Below, piece by piece: positions 17,148-25,905 of a DNA stretch of 64,000 nt. A program made the translations under genes and the position numbers. The notes below the pieces were generated by a model. It saw nothing but the letters and a program-made list of their open reading frames with translations, had not been told where the DNA came from and did no database searches. Within the stretch, counting starts at the first letter, position 1. Every line of letters starts with the position of its first letter. Source of the stretch: Paenibacillus glycanilyticus (GTDB lineage: Bacteria; Bacillota; Bacilli; Paenibacillales; Paenibacillaceae); contig NZ_BSSQ01000003.1 of the NCBI RefSeq assembly GCF_030161375.1, positions 62,001-126,000 on the forward strand, read 5' to 3'.

Positions 17148-17177
17148 TTGACGTAAAGATTAACCTGACGATACGAT
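17148..17177 (+). promoter_or_regulatory. Putative promoter of the MFS gene at 17341
   Basis: TTGACG (17148-17153), an 18-bp spacer and TACGAT (17172-17177), with a possible longer-spaced GATAAA. Slightly long spacers are typical of MerR-activated promoters, which fits the MerR fragment just downstream. Confidence 0.45.
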
Positions 17178-17220
17178 AAATGCGATTGAGAACGCTGTTT
17201 CAAGGGAGGGCTTACTCGCT

Positions 17221-17301
17221 AGATACAAAATCAATAAGGTTGCAAAAAAGTCCGGTTTAACAAAACGGACGATCCGATATTACGGATTAGTGAAGCTATG
17301 A
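17221..17301 (+). pseudogene. MerR-family regulator, N-terminal fragment
   Basis: The frame encodes RYKINKVAKKSGLTKRTIRYYG..., the first helix-turn-helix of a MerR regulator, then stops at 17299-17301 after LVKL. No ATG, GTG or TTG precedes it in frame, although an AAGGGAGG ribosome-binding-like site lies just upstream. It is therefore a remnant that has lost its start and its wing and effector domain. MerR regulators often sit directly before the drug exporter that they activate, as this does. Confidence 0.7.
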
Positions 17302-17340
17302 ATACGATATCTATTTGATAAAAGAGAGGAAAAACCGAAT

Positions 17341-18588
17341 ATGTCTTCAACTGCAAAACCCGCTGCGGCTGCCGCGACTTCGCTTAAACCCGCCCAGTCC
17401 ATGTTCAACCAGCCTATCGCCGTATGGGCCATTGCTTTCGCCAGCATCATCGCCTTTATGGGACTTGGTCTCGTAGATCCGATTCTCCCCATGATGAAAG
17501 ACCAGCTTCGCGCGTCGGACAGCGATCTTACGCTTCTCTTCACAAGCTATAATGCCGTTATGGCCGTTGCGATGCTGGTTACCGGCGTCATCTCCTCCAA
17601 GCTTGGAACGAAAAAAATGCTCCTCACCGGGATCGTACTTATCGCGATCTTCTCCGCTCTTGCCGGAAGCGTCGACAATGTCATGTCGATCGTATGGCTC
17701 CGCGCGGGCTGGGGCCTTGGCAATGCCTTTTTTGTAGCTACCGCGCTATCGGCGATTGTCTCGCTCTCCCGCGTTGGCGTAGCCAAATCGATTATTTTGT
17801 TCGAGGTTGCCGTTGGTCTTGGCATCTCCGTTGGTCCATTGCTTGGCGGCGAGCTGGGTGCGATCTCCTGGCGCAGTCCGTTCTACGGCGTGGCTTGTCT
17901 GATGGTTGTGGCATTCTGCCTGATTACGTTCATGATGCCTAAACCAACTGCACCTGCCGCTACAGCCGTAAAAAAGAAAGCTTCTATTCTTGATCCGTTC
18001 CGCGCGCTTAAGCATCGCGCTCTTCTGATCTTCGGCCTGTCCGCAGCCCTTTACAACTTTGGATTCTTCACCCTGCTTGTTTACGCAGCACTTGTGCTTG
18101 GCCATCTGCATCATCTGGATGTTCACGGACTTGGTTATGTATTCCTTGGATGGGGGTTACTCCTTGCTTTTACTTCCGTCTTTATGGCGCCTAAGCTGCA
18201 GAGACGTTCGGGTACCATCAAGTCAATGTGCATCCAGCTCTTCCTCTTTGCTTGCACCTTGTTTGCAATGGGATATTGGACAACCGAAAAAGCGGTCGTG
18301 ATCAGCATGGTTGTTCTCGCCGGCGCTTTCCTCGGCAACAACAATACGCTTATTACGACAGCCGTTATGAATGCCGCTCCCGTTGAACGCCCTACCGCTT
18401 CCGCTGCATATAGCTTCCTTCGCTTTATCGGCGGTGCGCTTGCTCCCTATTATGCGGTTAAGTTTGCGGAATGGTTCGACTTCCATGCGCCATTCTATAT
18501 TGGCGGCGGCTTCGTTATTCTGGCCGTTATATTAATTGCTCTCAATCATAAACATCTGAAGCATGTCGATCATGCGGAAGGACATTAA
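17341..18588 (+). CDS. MFS exporter (DHA1-like)
   Basis: 415 residues, twelve hydrophobic segments. It starts with a polar Ala/Pro-rich cytoplasmic tail, then FASIIAFMGLGLVDPILPMM (helix 1 with motif D1-like residues), VISSKLGTKKMLL (motif A variant) and GLGISVGPLLGGEL (motif C), a pattern of drug or metabolite antiporters. It is close to the YfmO/BltT type by appearance. AGAGAGG lies 11 nt before the ATG. It follows a MerR remnant, so it may once have been MerR-controlled. Confidence 0.83.
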   Translation: MSSTAKPAAAAATSLKPAQSMFNQPIAVWAIAFASIIAFMGLGLVDPILPMMKDQLRASDSDLTLLFTSYNAVMAVAMLVTGVISSKLGTKKMLLTGIVLIAIFSALAGSVDNVMSIVWLRAGWGLGNAFFVATALSAIVSLSRVGVAKSIILFEVAVGLGISVGPLLGGELGAISWRSPFYGVACLMVVAFCLITFMMPKPTAPAATAVKKKASILDPFRALKHRALLIFGLSAALYNFGFFTLLVYAALVLGHLHHLDVHGLGYVFLGWGLLLAFTSVFMAPKLQRRSGTIKSMCIQLFLFACTLFAMGYWTTEKAVVISMVVLAGAFLGNNNTLITTAVMNAAPVERPTASAAYSFLRFIGGALAPYYAVKFAEWFDFHAPFYIGGGFVILAVILIALNHKHLKHVDHAEGH

Positions 18589-18599
18589 TCATAGGAATC

Positions 18600-18633
18600 A
18601 ACAAGCTGCCCTTTCGGTTCAGCTTGTTTTTTT
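18600..18633 (+). terminator. Rho-independent terminator
   Basis: AACAAGCTG and CAGCTTGTT pair around CCCTTTCGGTT and are followed by a T-run. Confidence 0.9.
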
Positions 18634-18686
18634 ATGGAAAGAGGAACATTATAGAGATAATTAATTAGGAGAAGAGGAAGTTGTTT

Positions 18687-19424
18687 ATGAAGAGACTCGT
18701 TCTTATTCGCCACGGACAAAGCGTCTGGAATGTCGAGAACCGGTTCACGGGCTGGACCGACGTGGATCTGTCCACCCAGGGGCTGGACGAAGCCCGGGAG
18801 GCCGGCAAAATATTAAAAAAACACGGTTACATATTCGATACCGCCTATACCTCCGTCTTGAAACGCGCTATTCGGACGTTATGGATTATCCTCCACGAGA
18901 TGGATCTCTTATGGATTCCCGATCATAAAAGCTGGATGCTGAACGAACGGCATTACGGTGCCTTGCAGGGACTGAACAAAGACGAAACGGCGGCCAAATA
19001 CGGAGAAGAACAGGTGCATCTATGGCGCAGATCGGTAGATGTGCGGCCCCCAGCGCTCGACAAATCGGATGAACGTTACCAGATTTCCGATCCCCGCTAT
19101 AAAGGACTTCAAGACGGAGAGTTTCCGTTAACGGAAAACTTGGAGGACACGGAAGCCAGAGTTCTGAAGTATTGGAACGCCGAGATCGCACCGGCCATTA
19201 CCTCGGGAGGCCAGGTGATCGTATCCGCGCATGGGAATACGCTGCGGGCTTTGGTCAAATATTTGGATCAGATACCGCCGGACGGCATTGCGGACTTGAA
19301 TATCCCAACCGGGATCCCGCTCGTTTATGAATTGGACGATAACCTGAAGCCGGTCAAGCATTATTATCTCGGCTGGGAAGGTCCCTACCCGAAAGGTCAA
19401 ATTCCGACGCATATTACTCATTAG
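18687..19424 (+). CDS. gpmA: 2,3-bisphosphoglycerate-dependent phosphoglycerate mutase
   Basis: 245 residues. It begins with the histidine phosphatase signature [10 protein letters not shown] (phosphorylated His), then the dPGM block [24 protein letters not shown], the catalytic Glu in [11 protein letters not shown] and the second His in [13 protein letters not shown]. It interconverts 3- and 2-phosphoglycerate in glycolysis. The ATG at 18687 is preferred over the TTG at 18681 because GGAAG lies 6 nt before it and the protein then starts [10 protein letters not shown] as in homologues. A single-gene unit. Confidence 0.93.
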   Translation: MKRLVLIRHGQSVWNVENRFTGWTDVDLSTQGLDEAREAGKILKKHGYIFDTAYTSVLKRAIRTLWIILHEMDLLWIPDHKSWMLNERHYGALQGLNKDETAAKYGEEQVHLWRRSVDVRPPALDKSDERYQISDPRYKGLQDGEFPLTENLEDTEARVLKYWNAEIAPAITSGGQVIVSAHGNTLRALVKYLDQIPPDGIADLNIPTGIPLVYELDDNLKPVKHYYLGWEGPYPKGQIPTHITH

Positions 19425-19501
19425 AAGCATCCGCGACTGACTTCAACGACTGATTTCAAATATAAGAATTGTGCTATTCCGCTTCACTGAGCAATCTTGG
19501 A

Positions 19502-19530
19502 TTGAATTCAAGCGAACGATCGCCTACAAT
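19502..19530 (+). promoter_or_regulatory. Promoter of the adenine deaminase transcript
   Basis: TTGAAT (19502-19507), a 17-bp spacer and TACAAT (19525-19530) lie just before the purine aptamer, so transcription would begin near 19537 and include the whole riboswitch. Confidence 0.7.
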
Positions 19531-19540
19531 AGAATCTAAT

Positions 19541-19647
19541 ATTGCGTATAACTTCGGCAATACGGGCCGAGGGTCTCTACCGGGAACCGTAAACTCCCGA
19601 TTACCAGCATGCTTCTTTCAGCATCGATGGTAGTCGGGAGTTTTTTT
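19541..19647 (+). promoter_or_regulatory. Purine riboswitch, adenine type, with overlapping terminator
   Basis: The aptamer core is visible: TATAAC junction, P2 TTCGGC/GCCGAG with loop AATACGG, junction TCTCTACC, P3 GGGAA/CTCCC with the conserved loop CCGTAAA, then GATTAC. The T of GATTA replaces the C that marks guanine aptamers, which indicates adenine specificity. The helix P1 looks short. CTCCCGATTACCA, which contains P3' and the junction, can instead pair with TGGTAGTCGGGAG (19628-19640) before seven T, forming a terminator. Ligand binding should thus prevent termination and turn the gene on, as in pbuE. The downstream gene is adenine deaminase. Confidence 0.88.
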
Positions 19648-19672
19648 ATTCCATCTAAGAAAGGATAATGAC

Positions 19673-21430
19673 ATGAATACCAAACAAAAACTAACCAAAC
19701 GAATGGAAGTAGCAGCCAAACGCGCAGCCGCAGATCTCATTATACGGAACGGCAACATTGTCAACGTGTTTACGGGGAGCATCACATCCGGCGATATTGC
19801 CGTCGTGGACGGCATGATTGCGGGAATTGGAGAGTATACGGACGCCGTTACCGTCATTGACGCGGCAGGCCAGTGGATTATTCCCGGCTTGATTGACGGA
19901 CATGTTCATATTGAAAGCTCCATGCTTACGCCGCGCGAGTTCTCTAAGGTTGTCCTGCAGCACGGGGTTACCGCCGTTGTGACCGATCCGCACGAAATGG
20001 CCAATGTGATGGGAAGCGTTGGGATTCAATACATGCTCGACCAATCGGAAGGCCTTCCGCTCGACATTTACGTCAATCTTCCCTCCTGCGTTCCTTCGAC
20101 CCCATTCGAGACAAGCGGCGCTACGCTTGAAGCGGAGGAACTGCGCGAATTTTATAAGCATCCCAAAGTATTGGGTTTGGCGGAAGTCATGGATTTCCCG
20201 GCTTTGGCATCGGGCAATCCGGGCATGACCAGCAAGCTGGCGGATGCGAATGATTTCGCCGCGCATATTGACGGTCACGCCGCCGGAATTAACGGGGATC
20301 TATTAAACCTGTACATGGCCGCAGGTATCCGTACGGATCATGAAGCAATTAACGCGGAAGAAGCAACGCACCGCCTTGAACTGGGCATGTATCTGATGAT
20401 CCGCGAAGGAACGGTCGCCAAAGATCTGGAAGCCCTACTCCCCGCCGTCACACCGCATAACAGCCGGAGATGCCTGTTTGTAACCGACGATAAATTAATT
20501 GATGATCTCCTTGAGGAAGGCAGCGTGGATTACAGCATCCGTCTTGCCGTCAGCAAAGGACTCGATCCCGTTACCGCCATTCAGATGGCAACCATTAACG
20601 CCGCAGAATGTTTTGGCCTCCGGCAGCAAGGCGCCATTGCTCCCGGCTATAAAGCCGACCTTGTTATCGTCGACAATCTGGAAGCGCTGGCGATCCGGCA
20701 AGTGTTTAAGGAAGGCGTCAGCGTGTATAAAGACGGCGAGCTTGTAGAGGAAGCTTTTGCTTCAAACAGGACTATGTCTCCGGAATCCCTGCATTCTTCC
20801 AACATGAAGCAAGGAATGAAGCCTCTCCTGCCGCATGCTCTTCAGCTGCCGCTTGAGTCCGACATCTGTCATGTGATTGGCATTATCCCTAATTCTCTTG
20901 TGACCCGTCACTTGACGGAACAGGTCGATCGAGACTCCGAGAAGCGGTTTGTCTCCTCCGTAGAACGGGATCAGCTGAAGATCGCCGTTGTTGAACGCCA
21001 TCATCATACCGGAAATATCGGACGGGCGATTGTAAAAGGTTTTGGCTTCCGCAAAGGCGCGATTGTATCGTCGGTTGCCCACGATTCGCATAATGTCATA
21101 TGTGCCGGTGTCTCCGATGACGATATGCGGCTTGCGATCGACCATGTCGTTGCGATGAACGGCGGTCTTGCGGTCGTTGCGGACGGCGAAATTCTAGCTT
21201 CTCTATCCCTGCCTGTTGGCGGTCTTCTATCCGAAGAGAGTTATGCGGAAGTGAATAGGCAAATGCAAGGATTGTACGAAGCGCTTCGCAGCATTGGAGA
21301 TCCGGATGCGTTTAACCCGTTTCTGACGTTGTCCTTCCTAGCTCTTCCGGTTATCCCGGAGCTCAAATTAACCGACAAAGGATTGTTCGAGTTTGCCTCT
21401 AACTCTCATATTCCCTTAGAAGCCAGATAG
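19673..21430 (+). CDS. ade: Adenine deaminase
   Basis: 585 residues, the normal length. An amidohydrolase with the metal motif DGHVHIESSM (HxH), VVTDPHEMANVMG, and EVMDFPA for the carboxylate ligand. The C-terminal domain contains the HHHTGNIGRAIVKGFG and SVAHDSHNV segments typical of AdeC. It converts adenine to hypoxanthine and ammonia in purine salvage. AAAGGA precedes the ATG by a short spacer. Expression is probably raised by adenine through the upstream riboswitch, which makes a simple substrate-induction loop. Confidence 0.94.
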   Translation: MNTKQKLTKRMEVAAKRAAADLIIRNGNIVNVFTGSITSGDIAVVDGMIAGIGEYTDAVTVIDAAGQWIIPGLIDGHVHIESSMLTPREFSKVVLQHGVTAVVTDPHEMANVMGSVGIQYMLDQSEGLPLDIYVNLPSCVPSTPFETSGATLEAEELREFYKHPKVLGLAEVMDFPALASGNPGMTSKLADANDFAAHIDGHAAGINGDLLNLYMAAGIRTDHEAINAEEATHRLELGMYLMIREGTVAKDLEALLPAVTPHNSRRCLFVTDDKLIDDLLEEGSVDYSIRLAVSKGLDPVTAIQMATINAAECFGLRQQGAIAPGYKADLVIVDNLEALAIRQVFKEGVSVYKDGELVEEAFASNRTMSPESLHSSNMKQGMKPLLPHALQLPLESDICHVIGIIPNSLVTRHLTEQVDRDSEKRFVSSVERDQLKIAVVERHHHTGNIGRAIVKGFGFRKGAIVSSVAHDSHNVICAGVSDDDMRLAIDHVVAMNGGLAVVADGEILASLSLPVGGLLSEESYAEVNRQMQGLYEALRSIGDPDAFNPFLTLSFLALPVIPELKLTDKGLFEFASNSHIPLEAR

Positions 21431-21485
21431 CGACAAGTCTCCTCAGCTTGTTATAATAAGGCAGAGAGGAGTTGAGTGTGCCAGT

Positions 21486-22643
21486 ATGACTCGTTGGGTA
21501 GATCAATATATCCGGAATGAAGAACAACAAGCCCGGGTATTGCAAGTTGATAAATTAGCGGCGGCTTTCGCGGAAAGAGCGGCGAAGCATGACCGGGAAG
21601 GTTCATTCCCCTTTGATAATTTTGCCGATCTTCGCGAGGCGGGATATTTGAAGCTTACGGTTCCTAGAATGTATGGCGGAGAAGAGATTTCGCTCTATGA
21701 AATGGTTATGTTGCAGGAAAGGCTCGCTTATGGAGACGGATCAACCGCGCTGGCCGTCGGTTGGCATATGGGACAAATGCTTCATCTGCGGACCTCGAGG
21801 AAATGGCAGGAGCCCGTGTTTGCCGATCTTTGCGCAGCCGTAGTCCAAAGCGGAGCCATGATTAACACCTTCGCCAGCGAAGCCGCTTCGGGCAGTCCAA
21901 GCCGCGGCGGCCGGCCGGAGACAACGGCAACTGCCGTGGAAGGAGGATGGCTGATCTCGGGACGCAAAACGTTCAGCACCTTGTCTCCAATCCTCGACCG
22001 GTTTGTTGTCTCGGCCTATATTCCCGCCGAAGACAACGTTGCCGAATTTCTCGTGAGCCGCGGAGAACAAGTGTCCCTGATCGAGACTTGGGATACGCTT
22101 GGCATGCGCGCGACAGGCAGCCATGATGTCGTGCTGGATCAGGCTTTTGTTCCTGCCGCTCACCGGCTGGCGGGCAAAGGCACGGACGACGGCGCCGGCT
22201 GGCTGCTGCACATTCCCGCCTGCTATCTTGGCATTGCGCTGGCCGCGCGGGACTATGCTCTTTCTTTCGCAAACTCCTACAAGCCCGGACAGATGGACAA
22301 GCCCATCGCGTCTATTCCATCGGTTCAGCACTCGATCGGCCAGATGGAGCTTGAGCTGCGGACCACCCATACGATGCTGTATACGATTGCGGACCGCTGG
22401 GACCGGGAGACGGATAATAGGCCAGCTCTGAAAGCTGACCTTGGTCTCGCCAAATATGTCGTAACGAATAATGCCATCAGAATCGTGGATCTTGCCATGC
22501 GGATCGTGGGCGGCACAAGCCTATCCAGGCAAAACCCGCTTGAGCGTTATTACCGGGATGTCCGGGCCGGATTGCATAATCCCCCCATGGATAATGTCGT
22601 CATACAGAATTTAGCCGCAACCGCTCTAAGCGAATTTGAATAA
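21486..22643 (+). CDS. Acyl-CoA dehydrogenase family protein (YdbM-like)
   Basis: 385 residues, typical of the family. The N-terminal alpha domain contains FPFDNFADLREAGYLKLTVPRMYGG, the middle beta domain INTFASEAASGSPSRGG...GWLISGRKTFST and WDTLGMRATGSHDVVLD, and the C-terminal domain ends with RIVGGTSLSRQNPLERYYRDVRAG, the FAD/catalytic region. It most resembles B. subtilis YdbM-type enzymes of unclear substrate. GAGAGGAG lies 15 nt before the ATG, a loose spacing. It is 55 bp downstream of ade without an evident terminator between them, so read-through is possible. Confidence 0.85.
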   Translation: MTRWVDQYIRNEEQQARVLQVDKLAAAFAERAAKHDREGSFPFDNFADLREAGYLKLTVPRMYGGEEISLYEMVMLQERLAYGDGSTALAVGWHMGQMLHLRTSRKWQEPVFADLCAAVVQSGAMINTFASEAASGSPSRGGRPETTATAVEGGWLISGRKTFSTLSPILDRFVVSAYIPAEDNVAEFLVSRGEQVSLIETWDTLGMRATGSHDVVLDQAFVPAAHRLAGKGTDDGAGWLLHIPACYLGIALAARDYALSFANSYKPGQMDKPIASIPSVQHSIGQMELELRTTHTMLYTIADRWDRETDNRPALKADLGLAKYVVTNNAIRIVDLAMRIVGGTSLSRQNPLERYYRDVRAGLHNPPMDNVVIQNLAATALSEFE

Positions 22644-22661
22644 TGCATCATTAGAGTAGCG

Positions 22662-22874
22662 CTAGCGTAATTCGGACTTGCCTTGCTTCAGCCTCTCCAG
22701 ACAAGCTTGGCATACGCAGGCTTTTCCCGATAATTCAGGCGGTATGCGTTCAAAGACTGCTTTCGGAAACGTTTCTTTGCTGCACCAGCATTCTCCGGCT
22801 GGCAGCCCTTGCAAGTTGCCGCACTGATTATTCCCTTTGCAAATCGGGCATTCGCTTGCAGAATAATCGGTCAT
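22662..22874 (-). CDS. Cysteine-rich CWC family protein
   Basis: 70 residues with cysteines arranged CPIC..NNQCGN..GECWC...CVCQACL. The central CWC motif defines the CWC family (PF14375), presumed to bind metal. Function unknown. The ATG overlaps the stop of the upstream VOC gene in an ATGA, so both are translated from one mRNA. Confidence 0.85.
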   Translation of the reverse strand: MTDYSASECPICKGNNQCGNLQGLPAGECWCSKETFPKAVFERIPPELSGKACVCQACLERLKQGKSELR

Positions 22875-23272
22875 AGCTTCGGCTCCGTGCTAATCTGCCA
22901 TTTGATGCCGAATTTATCTTCCAACCGGCCAAACAACGTGCCCCAGAACTGTTTCTCCAGCGGCATGATGACGCGTCCGCCTTCTGACATATTGGCAAAA
23001 GCCTGCTGGGCTTCTTCATCCGTCTTGAATTCCAGGCTCAGGTCAAAGCTTGTGCTGCCTCCCCGCGGCTCGTGCATCGTATCGGCCATGTAGAAGGTAA
23101 CGCCCGCAGCTTGAAATACCATATGTATGATTTTATCCTTCATCGATTCATCCGTACCCGGAGCTTGTCCGTACGTCATTTGATCGATGATTTCACCGCC
23201 AAGAGCCTGCACGTAAAATCCCGCTTGCTCTTTAGCATCCTCGGAGTAAAAATACGGTGTCAGCTTTGCCAT
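22871..23272 (-). CDS. VOC family protein (PhnB/glyoxalase-like)
   Basis: 133 residues. It starts MAKLTPYFYSEDAKEQAGFYVQALGG and includes MTYGQAPGTDESMKDKIIHMVFQAAGVTFYMAD and DKFGIKWQIS, the two beta-alpha-beta-beta-beta units of the vicinal oxygen chelate fold in its PhnB/3-demethylubiquinone-like branch. It probably binds a small molecule or metal; the reaction is unknown. The ATG at 23272 is chosen (AAGGACG 11 nt upstream); a GTG at 23284 is too close to that site. It overlaps the downstream CWC gene by 4 bp. Confidence 0.85.
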   Translation of the reverse strand: MAKLTPYFYSEDAKEQAGFYVQALGGEIIDQMTYGQAPGTDESMKDKIIHMVFQAAGVTFYMADTMHEPRGGSTSFDLSLEFKTDEEAQQAFANMSEGGRVIMPLEKQFWGTLFGRLEDKFGIKWQISTEPKL

Positions 23273-23360
23273 TAGAGTACACACGTCCTTTAGCGATATT
23301 TGGTTTGCCAGCTTATTCTAACCTAGAATAACGTTTTTTTCGAGTCTGGCAAGCATAAAA

Positions 23361-23394
23361 GAAACCGTGCGGGCTTTTAAGCCTGCACGGTTTC
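23361..23394 (-). terminator. Rho-independent terminator of the alpha/beta hydrolase gene
   Basis: GAAACCGTGCAGGC and GCCCGCACGGTTTC form a long stem on the minus strand, followed by TTTTAT. Confidence 0.85.
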
Positions 23395-23402
23395 TCGCTG
23401 TC

Positions 23403-24257
23403 TTACAACACCCTGACCGGTTCCTTCTCGCTCAGCGTCCGGAGGTAGTTCGCAATAACCCTGGCCAGCTGCTCCGGAGCTTCGACCAAACTCATGTGCG
23501 CCACGCCTTCGAACGTATTTTCCTGAATATGCGGGTATTCATAGGTTGACTTCGGCGTTTCCTGTTCATTGACGGAGAACGTATCGTCCGGAGCAACCAC
23601 TTCATCATCCGCGCCGGCTACAAGAAGAACCGGATATGGCGCATCATGCAGCATGGCGCTGCGGTCCGGCCTCATCATCATGCCTTCCAGCGTATGAATG
23701 GCGCCTTTCGGTGACATGTTCAGTCCCGCTTGCTTCACCTTTTCCACTTCGTCCGGCATTTCCTCGCGTTTGGAATCTTTGAACAGCTTCGGAATCAACT
23801 CGTGCACGTAAGGCTCGATCCCTTCCTTCCCGATAAAGTGAATATCCTGATACCTCTTCCGTTTCACTTCTTCGGTATCCGGCAGGGCCGTGGAGTGTAT
23901 TAATCCAAAGCCAGACAGCTTGTCTGGGTATCTATCCGCGAATGCCAGCGTGACGTAACCGCCAAGGGAATGCCCGAATACAACCGTCTTTTCAATTCCG
24001 AGCGCTTCCGCCAAACCGTTAATATCATCGGCCATAACTTCCATCGTGTACACATTGTCAGGTACCGATGTTTCGCCATGACCCCGCAGCTGCGGCATGA
24101 TGATTCGGTAATGTTCACTCAGAAGCGGACAAACATTGTGCCAATAATGGGACGATCCGCAAAATCCGTGTATCAGAATAATTGTTTTTTCATTTTCTTT
24201 ACCGCATTCTTCATATACCATATCGATGCCGTTAACATGTACCGTATGCTTTTCCAT
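23403..24257 (-). CDS. Alpha/beta hydrolase
   Basis: 284 residues. The oxyanion segment is ILIHGFCGSSHYWHN, the nucleophile elbow GHSLGGYV carries the catalytic serine, an acid is in VAGADDEVVAP and the histidine in FEGVAHMSLVEAPEQL. It is of the proline-iminopeptidase or lactonase-like type; the substrate is unknown. AAAGGATG lies 9 nt before the ATG at 24257, so the longer frame to 24299 is rejected. Monocistronic with its own terminator. Confidence 0.87.
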   Translation of the reverse strand: MEKHTVHVNGIDMVYEECGKENEKTIILIHGFCGSSHYWHNVCPLLSEHYRIIMPQLRGHGETSVPDNVYTMEVMADDINGLAEALGIEKTVVFGHSLGGYVTLAFADRYPDKLSGFGLIHSTALPDTEEVKRKRYQDIHFIGKEGIEPYVHELIPKLFKDSKREEMPDEVEKVKQAGLNMSPKGAIHTLEGMMMRPDRSAMLHDAPYPVLLVAGADDEVVAPDDTFSVNEQETPKSTYEYPHIQENTFEGVAHMSLVEAPEQLARVIANYLRTLSEKEPVRVL

Positions 24258-24353
24258 CGATAACACATCCTTTTTTAATTGGAGTTGCAACCATGTCATT
24301 AAATAACCAGCAATTGAACGGATGAAACAGTTGTTATAAAAAACGATAAAAAA

Positions 24354-24383
24354 ACAGCCCTGGGCACAAAAACCCGGGGCTGT
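24354..24383 (-). terminator. Rho-independent terminator of the Ugp-like operon
   Basis: ACAGCCCCGGG and CCCAGGGCTGT pair on the minus strand, followed by a T-run of seven. Confidence 0.9.
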
Positions 24384-24409
24384 AATCGTACTGCGGAAGC
24401 ATATGTTCC

Positions 24410-25819
24410 TTATTTGGATACCGTCTTATTATAGATGCCGATTTTGTCGGTAATTTGTTTGGCGGCATCGTCCAGCGCGGCCTTAACATCTTTCTTGCCC
24501 GTGAACACTTCTTCAATCGCGCCTTCCACTGTCTGACGCGCATCCGGGAATACGCCCATCACGGCTCCTTGGCTTGCCGTGCTTGGCTTGGAGGCATGCA
24601 ACTGGTCCACTGCCGTCTGGAACTGCGGATACTTCGCCAAGTTGTCCTTGACGATTTGCTCATCGTAAGCTTTAGTTGTGATCGGGAAGTAACCGGTGTT
24701 AATATGCCACTGTGCTTGAACGGCCGGTTCAGCCAAATACTTAATAAATTCCCAAGCGGCTTGTTGCTCTTCTGCCGGTTTGTTGTTCAGAATCCATAAG
24801 CTTGCTCCGCCAACAACAACGCCGCCTTCGGAGGATGCGTCCGGCTTCGGCAAGAAAGCCGTACCCACTTCGAATTTGCCTGCCGCGCCGTCCACAATCC
24901 CGCGCAGCGAAGCCGTGGAATCAAGCGTCATGGCGATTTGACCGGCGAGGAACGCTTTTTTTGTATCGTCCGTTTTACGGCCAAGATTCAGAACCGACTT
25001 ATTATCAACCAAACCTTTCCACCAGTCGAGCGTCTTGATGGCCGCTTCCTGATTCACAAGCGATTCGGTTGCGGCCGTCTCGCGGCCATTGCCGTTGTTA
25101 ACGAGATCCTTGCCCTGATTGGCGAGCAGCTGCTCCATGAACCAGCCGTAGATGGCGAAGGATGCTCCCGTCACGTTGCCCGATGTCAGTTTCTTGGCAT
25201 CCGCGGCCACTTCATCATAAGTGACAGGCGGCTTGTTTGGATCAATGCCGGCTTTTTCAAACAGGTCCTTATTATAGTAAAGAATCGGATTGGACGTATT
25301 AAATGGCATGGAATACTGTTTGCCTTCAAAGGTGTAGTAGCTGCGGATATTCGGCTCAAGCGATGACACGTCATAACTTTCCGCGTCGATGAACTGCTGT
25401 ACCGGCGTAACCGCACCGGAATCGATCATGAATCTCGAACCAATCTCGTACACCTGAATGAGCGATGGACCGGACTTCGAATCCATAGAAGCCTTAAGTT
25501 TGTTCAAGCTCTCGTCATAGGTGCCCTGGAATACGCCTTCTACCTTAATATCGGGATGCGAGGCATTAAAATCGCTGACCAGCTGGTCAGCCGCTTTGCC
25601 AAGCTCGCCGCTCATGGAATGCCACCAAACGACTTTGACCGGTTCTTTGGCTGGTTCAGTGGAAGCTCCGCCAGCATTTGCGTTGGTCTCCGTATTGGAA
25701 GCCGTAGCCGTTGGTGCCGGATCATTCCCCCCGTTATTCGGATTTGATGCGCAGGCCGATAGAGGCAACACAAGCATCGCCGCTACAGGAAGTACCATTG
25801 TCCAATTGCGTTTAACCAT
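24410..25819 (-). CDS. Sugar ABC transporter substrate-binding lipoprotein (UgpB-like)
   Basis: 469 residues. The signal peptide ends in a lipobox (LPLSACAS, Cys as lipid anchor) and is followed by a Thr/Asn/Ala-rich linker. The mature part begins VKVVWWHSMSGELGKAADQLVSDFNASHPDIKVEGVFQGTYDE, the pattern of UgpB (sn-glycerol-3-phosphate) and related family 1 solute-binding proteins. The ligand is therefore likely glycerol-3-phosphate, a diester or an oligosaccharide. It is the last gene of an operon with two permeases and no ATPase. AGGGAGAG precedes the ATG. Confidence 0.86.
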   Translation of the reverse strand: MVKRNWTMVLPVAAMLVLPLSACASNPNNGGNDPAPTATASNTETNANAGGASTEPAKEPVKVVWWHSMSGELGKAADQLVSDFNASHPDIKVEGVFQGTYDESLNKLKASMDSKSGPSLIQVYEIGSRFMIDSGAVTPVQQFIDAESYDVSSLEPNIRSYYTFEGKQYSMPFNTSNPILYYNKDLFEKAGIDPNKPPVTYDEVAADAKKLTSGNVTGASFAIYGWFMEQLLANQGKDLVNNGNGRETAATESLVNQEAAIKTLDWWKGLVDNKSVLNLGRKTDDTKKAFLAGQIAMTLDSTASLRGIVDGAAGKFEVGTAFLPKPDASSEGGVVVGGASLWILNNKPAEEQQAAWEFIKYLAEPAVQAQWHINTGYFPITTKAYDEQIVKDNLAKYPQFQTAVDQLHASKPSTASQGAVMGVFPDARQTVEGAIEEVFTGKKDVKAALDDAAKQITDKIGIYNKTVSK

Positions 25820-25905
25820 GATTCACTCTCTCTCCCTTTAACTAATTATTTATATATGGTCCATAAAGGACATATACCTGAACATGTACCTGAACACCGT
25901 GAAGC

